Of a DNA stretch of 64,000 bases, positions 1 to 9,295 are shown piece after piece. Within the stretch, counting starts at the first letter, position 1. Each line of letters starts with the position of its first letter. The notes beneath the pieces were generated by a model. The model was not told the origin of the DNA. It ran no database searches and was given only the letters and a program-made list of their open reading frames with translations. Source of the stretch: Brucella haematophila (GTDB lineage Bacteria; Pseudomonadota; Alphaproteobacteria; Rhizobiales; Rhizobiaceae); NCBI RefSeq assembly GCF_005938105.1, contig NZ_VCPE01000011.1:62001-126000 (forward strand). Reading direction: 5' to 3'. The position numbers and the translations under genes are program-made.

Positions 1-104
1 AGCACCACAGGTGGCGGTGAAAGCAATTTGGCGCCGCGATAAATGCGTGCCGTGCAGGCGCAATTGCCAGCCTGCATTGTTTCAACCGTAAACTTCTCGC
101 ACAT
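1..104 (-). CDS. possible 5' end of a leftward gene, cut by window edge
   Basis: An open frame starts at an ATG (104, reverse strand) and stays open for 34 codons to the window edge. A weak AGAAAG sits directly before the ATG. It would be divergent from the LysR gene at 231, the usual layout for a LysR regulator and its target. The visible residues are Cys-rich near the start and Pro-rich near the edge, and I do not recognise the family. It may be a chance frame. Confidence 0.25.
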   Translation of the reverse strand, partial: MCEKFTVETMQAGNCACTARIYRGAKLLSPPPVV

Positions 105-230
105 CTTTCTTAGCTTTCATGTCTAGCGGCAAACCGCCATGGTCAGATATTAGCATTGTCTATTATCTGGAATAGTCCCCCTGGATTGGTTACACTATCC
201 AAAATCTCGAACAATGACGGTTATTGATCA

Positions 231-1145
231 ATGGACCAACTCTCGGCCATGCGCGCCTTTCTCCGGGTTGTCGAAACCGGAAACTTCACGCGCGCCTCCG
301 CGTCACTCAGCATGCCCAAGGCAACCATCAGCAATCTCATTCAGGGATTGGAAGCCCATCTGGGCGCAAAACTCCTCAATCGTACCACCCGTCGTGTTCT
401 CGTAACACCGGACGGCGCACTTTACTATGAGCGTGCGGCCCGCCTGTTGGCCGATTTGCAGGAACTCGACGGCAGCCTCTCCAGCGCACAGACCCTGCCC
501 AAAGGTCGGCTGCGCGTGGAAATGGCGAGCGCCGTCGCCAATCTGATCGTCATTCCCGCATTGATCGAGTTTCACCAGCGCTATCCCGATATCCAGATCG
601 ACCTCGGCGTATCGGACCGCCCGGTCGATTATGTGGCAGAGAATGTGGATTGCGCCATTCGCATCGGCGAGTTGACCGACCAGTCGCTGATCGCACGGCG
701 CATCGGCGACATGCATTTCATCGCCTGTGCTTCCGCCGAATATCTTGATCGCTGTTCCACGCCGCAGCACCCGTCGGACCTCGCCAGCAACACCTATGCG
801 GTCGGCTATTTCCGCCCCTCGACCGGGCAGCAAATGCCGTTTCACTTCAGACGCGGTACAGAAGAAGTCGAGATCAACGGGCGCTATGTTGTGGCTGCCA
901 ATGAATCGACCACCTATCTGGCGGCAGTCCGCGCGGGTCTTGGCGTCGCACAAGCACCCTTGTTCATGGTTCAGGAGGATCTGGAAAAAGGCACGTTGCG
1001 GCCAGTCCTCGAAGACTGGCAGATCGAACCGATGCCGATTTATCTGGTCTATCCGCCCAACCGACATCTCAGCAATCGTCTGCGCGTTTTTGCAGATTGG
1101 GTGGTCAAAGTCATCGCCAAATCGCAAATGGTGGAGCGCCGCTGA
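231..1145 (+). CDS. LysR-family transcriptional regulator
   Basis: 304 residues, typical for LysR-type regulators. The N-terminal winged HTH occupies about residues 1-60 ([20 protein letters not shown], then a recognition helix with KATISN). The rest is the periplasmic-binding-protein-like effector domain. Its subtype, with the GRLRVEMAS linker and a DCAIRIGEL segment, resembles the large group of LysR proteins found beside oxidoreductase genes. The target is unknown; a divergent partial frame lies to the left and nothing is co-transcribed to the right within 445 bp. No strong ribosome site precedes the ATG. Confidence 0.9.
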   Translation: MDQLSAMRAFLRVVETGNFTRASASLSMPKATISNLIQGLEAHLGAKLLNRTTRRVLVTPDGALYYERAARLLADLQELDGSLSSAQTLPKGRLRVEMASAVANLIVIPALIEFHQRYPDIQIDLGVSDRPVDYVAENVDCAIRIGELTDQSLIARRIGDMHFIACASAEYLDRCSTPQHPSDLASNTYAVGYFRPSTGQQMPFHFRRGTEEVEINGRYVVAANESTTYLAAVRAGLGVAQAPLFMVQEDLEKGTLRPVLEDWQIEPMPIYLVYPPNRHLSNRLRVFADWVVKVIAKSQMVERR

Positions 1146-1590
1146 CAGGCGCTCTCCAACAGTACTTTTCCACCCCCGGAATCGCTGATCTCGAGACCGT
1201 CAACGGGAACAAGTTTATAGTGTATTTATTTCCCGATACTGGCCTTGACGAACGCCACGACGCCCCTACTGATCCTTAAATATGCCTGTACCGGATTGAA
1301 ACATATGCCTTATTAGCGTCTGCTATCGACGTCTTGGCGGTTTACTTATCATCTGACATGCAGTAGCTTCGGAACAGCTAATATATAGGGACTTCCCAGA
1401 GCATTTCCAGCAAAAGTGCGTAGCGGTTTTGCGTAGGATAATGCTTAAAAACAAATAGATAGAGCGGCTCCACGCTTCCGTTTTAACCGGAACCGCTCTA
1501 GCTAAGTTTCGCCCATATCAGACTGCCCGATAATCTGCCCAGAACTGCTTTCGTATCTTGTTCTTATTCGTTTCGTAATGAGAGGGGACT
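1146..1590. other. 445-bp intergenic region with a dispersed repeat
   Basis: I see no gene here. The right half (1399-1500) is a copy of a short palindromic repeat listed separately. The remaining sequence is AT-richer and should hold the promoter of the permease/arginine deiminase pair. I looked for an FNR/Anr-type TTGAT-N4-ATCAA box, expected for anaerobic arginine deiminase control, and found none. Confidence 0.5.
1399..1500. repeat. dispersed palindromic repeat, family A, copy 1
   Basis: It begins GAGCATTTCCAGCAAAAG, continues through a GCGTAGGATAATGC segment and an AAAAACAAATAGATAGAGCGG segment, and closes with CCGCTCTA, which pairs with TAGAGCGG. Related partial copies lie at 56678-56723 (left half) and 61461-61545 (right half). 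All copies are intergenic, as expected of the small repeats common in Rhizobiales genomes. Confidence 0.75.
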
Positions 1591-3024
1591 ATGGCGTCAG
1601 GCGACAATCAAAAACTTCCGCTTCTCGCGCTCACTGCCATGGTTGTGGGTTCAATGGTCGGCGCAGGTATCTTCAACCTGCCCGGTCGTTTTGGCGCGGC
1701 TACCGGCCCGTTCGGGGCCATCATTGCCTGGCTGATCGCTGGTACAGGCATGTATATGCTGGCGCGCGTCTTCCAGTTATTGGCCGAGAAAAAACCCGAT
1801 ATCGACTCCGGTGTCTTTGCCTATGCCAAAGCCGGTTTCGGCAACTATATGGGTTTCCTGTCGGCTTTTGGCTACTGGCTCGGCAGTTGTCTCGGCAATG
1901 TGTTTTACTGGGTGCTGATCGGCTCCACGCTTGGCCGTTTCTTTCCCGATATTTTCGGTGACGGCAGCAGTATTCCAGCCATTGTCGTGTCGCTCATCGG
2001 CATCTGGGCGTTTCACCTGATGATCCTGCGCGGTGTCGAACAGGCGACATTCATCAACACGATCGTCACCGTGGCCAAGATCGTGCCGATCATCGTCTTC
2101 ATTCTCGTGCTGATCTTTGCATTCAACTATGATCAGTTTGCAGAGAACTTCTTCGGCGGCCCGGACATGCCCGCCAAACCACTGATCGCGCAGGTGCGCG
2201 ACACGATGCTGATTACTGTCTTCGTGTTCATCGGCATTGAAGGTGCCAGCGTTTATTCCCGCTTCGCCAAGAAACGCTCAGATGTGGGTACGGCAACCAT
2301 TCTCGGCTTTGTCGGCGTGCTGGGCCTGATGGTTGCAGTCACGCTGCTGCCCTATGCCGTCATGCCGCAATCCGCCATTGCCGCCGTCCAGCAACCATCG
2401 CTCGCCAGCGTTCTTGAAACAGTGGCTGGCCATTGGGGTGCGGTGTTCATTTCGATTGGCGTGCTGGTCTCGGTTCTCGGCGCTTATCTCGCATGGTCGC
2501 TGATCTGCGCCGAAGTTCTGTTTGCCGCCGCGAAATCGGAAGACATGCCGAAAATGTTCGCCGCGCAAAACAACAACCGGGTTCCGGCCAATGCGTTGTG
2601 GTTGACCAATATCGTCGTCTCGCTGTTCGTCATCTCGACCTACTGGTCGCAGGATGCCTTCAACTTCATGCTCGACATGACGAGCGTGACCTCGCTTCTG
2701 CCTTATCTGCTCGTGGCCGGTTACGGCATCCTGGTTGCCCGTCGTGGTGAAGGTTACGCACCCGGCGAGGGCGGACGTGGACGCGATCAGACCTTTGCCT
2801 GGATTGCGGCCATCTACACGATCTTCATGTTCGTCGCCGCCGGGCTCAAATATGTGCTGCTCGTGGCGGTTCTCTTCGTGCCGGGCACGATCCTCTATTT
2901 CTGGGCACGGCGCGAACAGAAAGTGCAGCTCTTCACCAAGGTAGAACTCGTCATCTTCGGCATAACCGTGCTTGCGGGTTTGATCGGGTTCTACGGTCTG
3001 GTGACAGGCCTCATCACACATTGA
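1591..3024 (+). CDS. APC-family amino acid permease, probable arginine/ornithine-type antiporter
   Basis: 477 residues with about 12-13 hydrophobic segments. The first segment carries GSMVGAGIFNLP (residues 20-31), the glycine-rich substrate loop of the APC superfamily; the overall pattern fits the basic amino acid/polyamine antiporter branch. It sits 41 bp before arginine deiminase on the same strand, which supports arginine import, possibly in exchange for ornithine or citrulline. Exact substrates are inferred from this pairing. The ATG at 1591 follows GAGAGGGGACT, a good ribosome site. Confidence 0.88.
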   Translation: MASGDNQKLPLLALTAMVVGSMVGAGIFNLPGRFGAATGPFGAIIAWLIAGTGMYMLARVFQLLAEKKPDIDSGVFAYAKAGFGNYMGFLSAFGYWLGSCLGNVFYWVLIGSTLGRFFPDIFGDGSSIPAIVVSLIGIWAFHLMILRGVEQATFINTIVTVAKIVPIIVFILVLIFAFNYDQFAENFFGGPDMPAKPLIAQVRDTMLITVFVFIGIEGASVYSRFAKKRSDVGTATILGFVGVLGLMVAVTLLPYAVMPQSAIAAVQQPSLASVLETVAGHWGAVFISIGVLVSVLGAYLAWSLICAEVLFAAAKSEDMPKMFAAQNNNRVPANALWLTNIVVSLFVISTYWSQDAFNFMLDMTSVTSLLPYLLVAGYGILVARRGEGYAPGEGGRGRDQTFAWIAAIYTIFMFVAAGLKYVLLVAVLFVPGTILYFWARREQKVQLFTKVELVIFGITVLAGLIGFYGLVTGLITH

Positions 3025-3065
3025 CTCAATCGGCGAATAATCACGCGTAGGGAGGTTCAAGCACC

Positions 3066-4310
3066 ATGACAAACGACACTCCGCTTGGTGTACATTCTGA
3101 AGTCGGTCAACTGCGCAAGGTGCTTGTCTGTGCGCCGGGGCGCGCCCACCAGCGCCTGACGCCCAGCAATTGCGACGACCTGCTGTTCGATGATGTCATG
3201 TGGGTCGATAACGCCAAGCGCGACCATTTCGACTTCATGACCAAGATGCGTGATCGCGGCATTGAAGTGCTGGAGATGCACAATCTGCTTGCCGAAACGC
3301 TGGCCGTACCGGAAGCCAAGAAGTGGATTCTCGACCATCAGATCGTACCGAACCAGATCGGGCTCGGCCTGATCGATGAAGTACGCTCCTATCTCGAAGG
3401 CCTGTCCAACCGCGAACTGGCGGAAACGCTGATCGGCGGCCTGTCGACGACCGAGTTTCCCGAGGCAATTGGCGGCGAGCAGCTTGCGCTGATCCGCGAT
3501 GCCGCCGGGGCCAATGAATATCTGCTGCCACCGCTGCCCAACACGCTCTACACACGCGATACGACGTGCTGGATTTATGGCGGCGTGACACTCAATTCGC
3601 TCTACTGGCCCGCCCGTCATGAAGAGACAATTCTCACATCGTCCATCTACAAGTTCCATCCCGACTTTGCAGGTAACGTCAATGTCTGGTGGGGCGACCC
3701 GACGAAGGATTGGGGCCTGGCCACGCTGGAAGGCGGCGATGTGATGCCTATCGGCAAGGGCAATGTGCTCATTGGCATGAGTGAACGCACCTCCCGGCAG
3801 GCGATCAGTCAGGTCGCGCAAGCCCTGTTCGCGAAAGGTGGGGCGGAACGCGTCATCGTCGCGGCCATGCCGAAACTGCGCGCTGCAATGCATCTCGATA
3901 CGGTGTTCACCTTCGCTGATCGGGATTGCGTGCTGATCTATCCCGATATTGTCGACGGAATCGATGCCTTCTCCTATCGTCCTGACGGTAAGGGCGGCGT
4001 CGAGCTGCACAAGGACAAGGGCAGTTTTGTCGATACGGTTCGCGATGCGCTGGGCCTGAAGAAGATGCGCGTCGTCGAAACCGGCGGCAATGATTACATG
4101 CGCGAGCGCACGCAATGGGACAGCGGTGCCAATCTGGTCTGCGCTTCCCCCGGCGTGGTCTTCGCCTATGACCGCAACACCTATGCAAACACACTGCTGC
4201 GCAAGCAAGGCATTGAGGTCATCACCATCACCGGCGCGGAACTCGGACGCGGACGCGGCGGCGGCCATTGCATGACCTGCCCGATCATTCGCGACGCTGT
4301 CGACTACTGA
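3066..4310 (+). CDS. arcA: arginine deiminase
   Basis: 414 residues, full length. It hydrolyses L-arginine to citrulline and ammonia. Visible family motifs: an N-terminal [12 protein letters not shown] strand, YTRDT, the LEGGDV segment near residue 221, MHLDTVFTF near 275, and the C-terminal GGHCMTCP loop whose Cys402 is the expected nucleophile. GGGAGG precedes the start. It is co-directional with the permease, but ornithine carbamoyltransferase (arcB) and carbamate kinase (arcC) are not next to it; the following gene is an AI-2E-type membrane protein. The pathway may stop at citrulline or rely on genes elsewhere. Confidence 0.95.
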   Translation: MTNDTPLGVHSEVGQLRKVLVCAPGRAHQRLTPSNCDDLLFDDVMWVDNAKRDHFDFMTKMRDRGIEVLEMHNLLAETLAVPEAKKWILDHQIVPNQIGLGLIDEVRSYLEGLSNRELAETLIGGLSTTEFPEAIGGEQLALIRDAAGANEYLLPPLPNTLYTRDTTCWIYGGVTLNSLYWPARHEETILTSSIYKFHPDFAGNVNVWWGDPTKDWGLATLEGGDVMPIGKGNVLIGMSERTSRQAISQVAQALFAKGGAERVIVAAMPKLRAAMHLDTVFTFADRDCVLIYPDIVDGIDAFSYRPDGKGGVELHKDKGSFVDTVRDALGLKKMRVVETGGNDYMRERTQWDSGANLVCASPGVVFAYDRNTYANTLLRKQGIEVITITGAELGRGRGGGHCMTCPIIRDAVDY

Positions 4311-4390
4311 GTTGCGGTCATGACAGGTCGCTGTCGAACTGACCGGATTTGCTTCAGCACCACGCCAACCCATGGCGAGGTGCCCGTCGC

Positions 4391-5476
4391 ATGACAGAAA
4401 GCACGCGGACAGTCGGCGTCATCGTACCGGCGATACTTATACTTGCCTTGATGTATGTGGCGCAGTCGGTTTTCGCGCCGCTTGTCTTCTCGCTGTTCAT
4501 CATCGCCATGGTCTGGCCGTGCCAGTCCATCCTGCAACGCTATATGCCGCGCGGCCTTGCCTTGCTGATAACCCTCGTGGTTTCCATGGCGGTGATGATC
4601 GCCGTCGGGTCGTCGCTCGTCTGGGGTATCAGCAAACTCGGACAATGGTTCTTCGTGAACGCCGACCGTTTGCAGAGCATTTATCTCGGTTGGACCGACT
4701 GGCTGGAGGAGCATGGCATTGCGCTCGTCGGGCCATTGGCAGACCGCTTCGATGTTCTGTGGGTCGTCCGCTTCATGCAGGGCATGGCGGGACGGCTGAA
4801 CAGTTTTGCCGGCTTCCTGCTTCTCGTCTTCATCTTCCTGATGCTGGGCTTGCTGGAAGTCGATGACTTCAACAAGCGCCTCACTTCGCCCTATGCCCAG
4901 CCCTATGGTAAGACCATCCTGCTTTGCGACCGCATCATCGGCGCGAAACTGCGGCGCTATATGCTGGTGCGCACATTCGCCAGCGTGCTTACCGGCCTGA
5001 TTGTCTGGCTTTTCGCGCTTGGCGCAGGGCTGGAACTGGCGACCGCATGGGGCGCAATTGCTTTCTCCTTCAACTATATCCCTGTGCTCGGCCCGCTCTT
5101 TGCGACGACATTGCCGACGCTGTTCGCCATTGTACAGTTCGACTCCTGGCAATTTGCCATCGTGGTGTTTCTCAGCCTCAACGTCATCCAGTTTGTCATT
5201 GGCAGCTATCTTGAACCGCGATTGGCTGGCGCGTCGCTGTCGATCTCGCCATTCGCGGTTATATTCGCCGTCTTCTTCTGGAGCTTCATGTGGGGCATAG
5301 CGGGCGCTTTCATCGGCGTTCCGATCCTGATCGCCGTCATTGTCTTTTGCGCCGCATCGCCATCACTGGCGTGGATCGCCACACTGATGTCGAATGACAA
5401 GCCGCTTCTCTGGGACGCACCGCCCGGCGACCTGACAGAAAATCCGAAAGCATCATCTGGAACGAAGCCAGGTTGA
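4391..5476 (+). CDS. AI-2E transporter (PerM/YdiK) family membrane protein
   Basis: 361 residues when started at the ATG at 4391 (MTESTRTVG), which fits the family better than an upstream in-frame ATG at 4349. About eight transmembrane segments are visible, with the conserved FNYIPVLGP loop and a following GSYLEPRLAG segment typical of the AI-2E/PerM family. Members export small molecules or act in ion and stress homeostasis; the substrate here is unknown. It lies 80 bp after arginine deiminase and could be read through from it. Confidence 0.85.
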   Translation: MTESTRTVGVIVPAILILALMYVAQSVFAPLVFSLFIIAMVWPCQSILQRYMPRGLALLITLVVSMAVMIAVGSSLVWGISKLGQWFFVNADRLQSIYLGWTDWLEEHGIALVGPLADRFDVLWVVRFMQGMAGRLNSFAGFLLLVFIFLMLGLLEVDDFNKRLTSPYAQPYGKTILLCDRIIGAKLRRYMLVRTFASVLTGLIVWLFALGAGLELATAWGAIAFSFNYIPVLGPLFATTLPTLFAIVQFDSWQFAIVVFLSLNVIQFVIGSYLEPRLAGASLSISPFAVIFAVFFWSFMWGIAGAFIGVPILIAVIVFCAASPSLAWIATLMSNDKPLLWDAPPGDLTENPKASSGTKPG

Positions 5477-5540
5477 ACGCACCTGAATAGCATTCAATGC
5501 TATTGTAATTTACCGATCAGGTAACAAGGGAGGAATTGTT

Positions 5541-6983
5541 ATGTTTCGGCTGGGACAAAAGTACCAATCCTTCGTCCATGGCTCCGGCTGCTCCTGTCTC
5601 AGCCCCGCCTTGCAACAGGTTTCCCGCCGGTTGGACAGTTTTTCACGCCGCTCATTCCTTGCAGGGCTTGGAGCCACGGCAATCGCGGCAGCGACCCCGA
5701 GAAAACTCTATGCCCAGACGACAGGCGCAACCACCAAGATCTTGTTCCGACAGGTCAAGCTGTTCGACGGCAAGTCTGATAGCCTGCGCGACGACGTCCA
5801 GATTCTGGTCGAGGGCAACAAGATCATCGCCGTGGATACCACAAACAGTGCACCACCTGCCGATGCGACCGTGGTGAATTGCGGTGGTCGCGTTCTCATG
5901 CCCGGCCTGATCGACGCACACTGGCACACTCTTTATGCAGCCGTTCCGCTGAATGTCCTGCTGACCGGCGATCCCGCAGGCATATTCGCCTCATCAACGG
6001 CGGAAGCCGCTCGCACGCTTGAGCGCGGCTTTACCACCGTTCGCGACATGGGCGGTCCGGTGTTCACATTTAAACAGGCGATTGATAACGGCATCATTCC
6101 GGGGCCGCGCATTTATCCATCCGGCGCGATGATCACCACGACGGGTGGACATGGTGATCTGAGAATGCCTTTTGAAGTTCCACGTAGCGGAAACGAACTC
6201 AGCCTCGGCGAGAAGATCGGCGGCGCGGCTATCGTGGACGATGCGGGCAGCCTCAAGATGCGCGTGCGCGAGCAATTGATGCAGGGCGCGTCTCAGATCA
6301 AGCTGGTCGGCGGCGGCGGCGTTTCATCTCCGCGTAGCCCGCTTGATATGTCGACTTTCGACGAAAACGAGATACGCGCCGCCAATGACGTGGCGCGCGA
6401 CTGGAACACTTATATGACCGTGCATGCCTATGCACCCCACACCGTACAACGCTCGCTCAATGTCGGCGTGGGCTGTATCGAACATGCGCATCTGATGGAC
6501 GATGAAACCGCACGGATGTTTGTCGACAAGAATGTCTGGCTCAGCACGCAGCCATTCATGAGCGCGGCGGATACCGGGACGCTAAGCGGTCCCTCCGCCG
6601 AAAGAGCAGAGCAACTGTTTGCCGCAACGCCCAAGATGTATGAACTGATCCGGAAGCACGGGGTCAAAACCGCCTGGGGTTCAGACATCTTGTTTTCACC
6701 CCAGCTGGCGCCACGGCAGAGCTTCATGCTCACCCATCTCAGCCAGTGGTATTCGAATGCCGAGGCACTGCGCATGGCAACATCCGGCAATGCGGAACTC
6801 CTCACCCTTTCCAATTTGCGCAACCCTTATCCGGGCAAGCTCGGCGTTATTGAGAAGGAAGCGCTTGCAGATATTCTGGTTTTAAACACCAACCCGCTTG
6901 AAGATATCCACGCCTTGGAAAAGCCAGCCGAGACTATGGCGGTCATTATGAAGGACGGGCGCATTCACAAGAACACGCTCTGA
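5541..6983 (+). CDS. Tat-exported metal-dependent amidohydrolase
   Basis: 480 residues. An N-terminal twin-arginine signal is visible (SRRSFLAGLG, residues 35-44, followed by an alanine-rich stretch), predicting export of a folded metalloenzyme to the periplasm. The mature part is an amidohydrolase barrel: GLIDAHWH gives the first metal pair (His128, His130), TTVRDMGG follows, and later HAYAP, IEHAHL and WGSD supply further ligands. The closest recognisable group is the imidazolonepropionase-like/prolidase-type amidohydrolases; the substrate cannot be named. GGGAGGAATTGTT precedes the ATG. A strong hairpin follows at 7008-7068. Confidence 0.88.
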   Translation: MFRLGQKYQSFVHGSGCSCLSPALQQVSRRLDSFSRRSFLAGLGATAIAAATPRKLYAQTTGATTKILFRQVKLFDGKSDSLRDDVQILVEGNKIIAVDTTNSAPPADATVVNCGGRVLMPGLIDAHWHTLYAAVPLNVLLTGDPAGIFASSTAEAARTLERGFTTVRDMGGPVFTFKQAIDNGIIPGPRIYPSGAMITTTGGHGDLRMPFEVPRSGNELSLGEKIGGAAIVDDAGSLKMRVREQLMQGASQIKLVGGGGVSSPRSPLDMSTFDENEIRAANDVARDWNTYMTVHAYAPHTVQRSLNVGVGCIEHAHLMDDETARMFVDKNVWLSTQPFMSAADTGTLSGPSAERAEQLFAATPKMYELIRKHGVKTAWGSDILFSPQLAPRQSFMLTHLSQWYSNAEALRMATSGNAELLTLSNLRNPYPGKLGVIEKEALADILVLNTNPLEDIHALEKPAETMAVIMKDGRIHKNTL

Positions 6984-7007
6984 TGCCTTTCGACCGACAT
7001 AAAGCGA

Positions 7008-7068
7008 AAGCGCCACGCAATGCATGCAATAAAGGGCGGGGCTTCGGCTTCGCCCTTTATTGGCGCTT
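7008..7068 (+). terminator. nested hairpin after the amidohydrolase gene
   Basis: An inner perfect stem AATAAAGGGCG (7028-7038) pairs with CGCCCTTTATT (7051-7061). An outer stem AAGCGCCA (7008-7015) pairs with TGGCGCTT (7061-7068). No T-run follows, so it may act as a transcript-stabilising or weak termination structure rather than a classic intrinsic terminator. Confidence 0.6.
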
Positions 7069-7113
7069 AATGCACCACCATGAAATGGCGATTATTTAGA
7101 CGAATGCCTAAAT

Positions 7114-7199
7114 TATAATCACCTCTATTCTCAAAGCTTCTCCATTGCCTGCCAGGCTGGTCTCCAGTCCCCACCCTTGGGATGGAGACCAAAATTTTT
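7114..7199 (+). ncRNA. candidate small RNA with terminator, upstream of glutamine synthetase II
   Basis: A TATAAT hexamer at 7114-7119 could start a transcript near 7126. A terminator-like hairpin (TGGTCTCCA at 7158-7166 with TGGAGACCA at 7183-7191) is followed directly by AAAATTTTT. The implied RNA is about 75 nt and has no convincing ORF. The -35 region is poor. The hairpin could instead be a second terminator for the amidohydrolase transcript. Confidence 0.3.
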
Positions 7200-7272
7200 G
7201 CTCATCAATAAATGCCGTCTTTTCAAACATATAGACCGGCCATCCCGACAAAAAACTCGCCCTTTGTGAAAC

Positions 7273-7288
7273 TGGCATGACACTTGCA
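7273..7288 (+). promoter_or_regulatory. sigma-54 (-24/-12) promoter of glutamine synthetase II
   Basis: TGGCATGACACTTGCA carries the invariant GG and GC dinucleotides at proper spacing and differs from TGGCACG-N4-TTGCA at one base. It lies 89 bp upstream of the glutamine synthetase II start. In rhizobia this gene is classically sigma-54/NtrC-activated under nitrogen limitation. I could not identify a clean NtrC enhancer pair. Confidence 0.85.
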
Positions 7289-7376
7289 TTTCAATAGGCA
7301 GAAGCAGGGAAGAGCATATTGATGGTGGCTGCCCCTACTGTGTTGGTTCAATACCCATCATAAAAGAGACTAGGCG

Positions 7377-8417
7377 ATGACAAAGTATAAGCTCGAGTAC
7401 ATTTGGCTAGACGGTTACACTCCGACACCGAACCTGCGTGGCAAGACACAGGTCAAGGAATTCGATGCGTTCCCGACGCTCGAGCAACTGCCGCTCTGGG
7501 GCTTCGACGGTTCGTCGACGATGCAGGCTGAAGGCCGCAGCTCCGATTGCGTACTGAAGCCAGTCGCCATCTATCCTGATCCGGCCCGCACGAACGGCGT
7601 GCTTGTGATGTGCGAAGTCATGATGCCGGATGGCGTCACGCCGCATGTATCGAACAGCCGCGCAACCGTTCTCGAAGACGATGATGCATGGTTCGGCTTC
7701 GAACAGGAATATTTCCTTTATCAGAATGGCCGTCCGCTCGGCTTCCCTGAGCACGGTTTCCCTGCCCCGCAGGGTCCATATTATTGCGGTGTAGGCTCCA
7801 GCAATGTCGGCCCGGTTGCCCGCAAGATCGTTGAAGAACATCTCGACCTGTGCCTCGCCGCCGGCATCAACCACGAAGGCATCAACGCCGAAGTGGCCAA
7901 GGGCCAGTGGGAATTCCAGATTTTCGGCAAGGGTTCGAAGAACGCCGCCGACCAGATCTGGATGGCGCGCTACCTGCTGCTTCGCCTTTGCGAACAGTAT
8001 GAAATCGACATCGAATTCCATTGCAAGCCGCTGGGCGACACCGACTGGAACGGCTCGGGCATGCATTGCAACTTCTCGACCAAGTTCATGCGCGAAGTGG
8101 GCGGCAAGGACTATTTCGAAGCGCTGATGGCGCAGTTCGACAAAAACCTGCAGGACCACATCGACGTCTACGGCCCAGACAACCATCTGCGTCTGACCGG
8201 TAAGCACGAAACGGCTCCGCTGGACAAGTTCTCCTACGGCGTTGCAGACCGTGGCGCTTCGATCCGCGTTCCGCATTCCTTCGTCAAGAACGGCTATAAG
8301 GGCTATCTTGAAGATCGCCGCCCGAACTCGCAGGGTTGCCCATACCAGATCGCCTCCCAGGTGCTGAAGACCATTTCCGAAGTTCCGACCTCGGAAGATG
8401 AAGCTCTTGCCGCTTAA
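7377..8417 (+). CDS. glnII: glutamine synthetase, type II (eukaryotic-like)
   Basis: 346 residues, matching the short GSII family rather than the roughly 470-residue GSI. It condenses glutamate and ammonia to glutamine with ATP. Visible family blocks: LPLWGFDGSST near the N-terminus, FGFEQEYFL with metal-binding glutamates, GINAEVAKGQWEFQIF, SGMHCNFSTK, and the C-terminal RIPHSF-like and EDRRPNSQGCPYQ segments. Enzymes of this type are octameric and not adenylylated. Expression is predicted to be sigma-54-dependent (site at 7273-7288). A strong intrinsic terminator follows at 8442-8474. No GSI gene is nearby. Confidence 0.96.
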   Translation: MTKYKLEYIWLDGYTPTPNLRGKTQVKEFDAFPTLEQLPLWGFDGSSTMQAEGRSSDCVLKPVAIYPDPARTNGVLVMCEVMMPDGVTPHVSNSRATVLEDDDAWFGFEQEYFLYQNGRPLGFPEHGFPAPQGPYYCGVGSSNVGPVARKIVEEHLDLCLAAGINHEGINAEVAKGQWEFQIFGKGSKNAADQIWMARYLLLRLCEQYEIDIEFHCKPLGDTDWNGSGMHCNFSTKFMREVGGKDYFEALMAQFDKNLQDHIDVYGPDNHLRLTGKHETAPLDKFSYGVADRGASIRVPHSFVKNGYKGYLEDRRPNSQGCPYQIASQVLKTISEVPTSEDEALAA

Positions 8418-8441
8418 TTAGGCAGATAGAGAGACCAAACG

Positions 8442-8474
8442 AAAATGGCCGGGGTGCAAGCTCCGGCCATTTTT
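8442..8474 (+). terminator. intrinsic terminator of glutamine synthetase II
   Basis: AAAATGGCCGG pairs with CCGGCCATTTT across a short loop, followed by further T residues. It ends the gene 25 bp after the stop codon. Confidence 0.85.
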
Positions 8475-8501
8475 GTGCATGTAAGCGGCTTCTGGTGCGG
8501 A

Positions 8502-8648
8502 TCACAACGGCATCAGGGCTGTGCCGATAGGAACAAGCGCCAAGGCCAAGGCCAGCACCAGAAGGGTTGTCGCAAGAATAGCCGCGCAATGGGCCAGCAA
8601 TATCTGTGTTGCGGAAACTGCATCCGCATCATCGTTCTGTCGCTTCAT
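8502..8648 (-). CDS. 48-residue single-span membrane protein overlapping the DUF4865 stop
   Basis: Reverse-strand ATG at 8648 to TGA at 8502-8504. The start overlaps the DUF4865 stop as ATGA, the usual sign of translational coupling. The protein has a short polar, Asp-containing N-terminus (about 15 residues) and then a continuous hydrophobic stretch of Ala, Leu, Ile and Val to near the C-terminus, consistent with one membrane helix. I do not recognise the family. The exact four-base overlap and clean hydrophobic pattern make chance less likely. Confidence 0.6.
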   Translation of the reverse strand: MKRQNDDADAVSATQILLAHCAAILATTLLVLALALALVPIGTALMPL

Positions 8649-9226
8649 CACAGGTCTGCCCCCGGCAAAGTCTCCAGAAGCGGGCGAGCGAAATGCAGAA
8701 CCTCAAACGCGATGCCTTGCGCGGTCGGTGCTGGCAGTTCCGACGAAACCAGTACACGGGTGAGTTTCCAGTTGAGCGGGTCCAAACCGACGGTAGCGGC
8801 CACAGTCGTTGCCTTCCCGGCCAACAGACGATTGCGCTCGATCTCCGCGGCGATCAACTCGGTCAGTTCACTGTCGACCGGCACCGCTATTTCTTCCTTA
8901 TGGAGGAAGCGCGCTTCCCGCGCAGCACCTTTGCGGGCATCAAGTGCGAAGGCCGTCGCAATATCCGCACGGCCAAAGCTGTCCGTCACCGTCTTGTAAG
9001 CGCCCGAGACAAGGAAATCGCGAAAACCCGCATCGTCCTGCCACAGATAGAGCGACGAATAGTGATTGGCCGTCGCGCCGAGTGCTCCACTTTCGCGGAG
9101 GAGAAAAGCCTTGAAAAGCAGCCTCGGCGTGGAATCCCATAGTTTCCCGCGCTCGCGCGCCCGTTCCCGGATCAGATTGATATCGTAGTTCGATGGCAAC
9201 CGATGGCCGTAATTGGCAATAATCAT
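8648..9226 (-). CDS. DUF4865 family protein
   Basis: 192 residues when started at the ATG at 9226 (MIIANYGHRLP). The frame runs further upstream but that part overlaps the divergent LysR gene and does not look like protein. The N-terminal pattern, with HRLPSNYD, RERARERG and a FKAFLLRE segment, together with a YLWQDD motif, is characteristic of DUF4865, a family often found next to LysR regulators and tautomerase/monooxygenase-type genes. Biochemical function is unknown. It is divergent from the LysR gene at 9339. Confidence 0.82.
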   Translation of the reverse strand: MIIANYGHRLPSNYDINLIRERARERGKLWDSTPRLLFKAFLLRESGALGATANHYSSLYLWQDDAGFRDFLVSGAYKTVTDSFGRADIATAFALDARKGAAREARFLHKEEIAVPVDSELTELIAAEIERNRLLAGKATTVAATVGLDPLNWKLTRVLVSSELPAPTAQGIAFEVLHFARPLLETLPGADL

Positions 9227-9295
9227 GACCCATGTCCTTGCATATCGTACATCTCGCAAAGAAAGGTAGCCATCGACGGAACATTTGAATAGAAT

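Noticed and set aside
1146-1590. FNR/Anr box for the arginine deiminase pair
   Set aside because: No TTGAT-N4-ATCAA sequence or close variant was found.
7062-7272. NtrC enhancer pair upstream of glutamine synthetase II
   Set aside because: TGCACCACCATG near 7071 resembles half a site, but no matching GGTGCA half at the right spacing was found.
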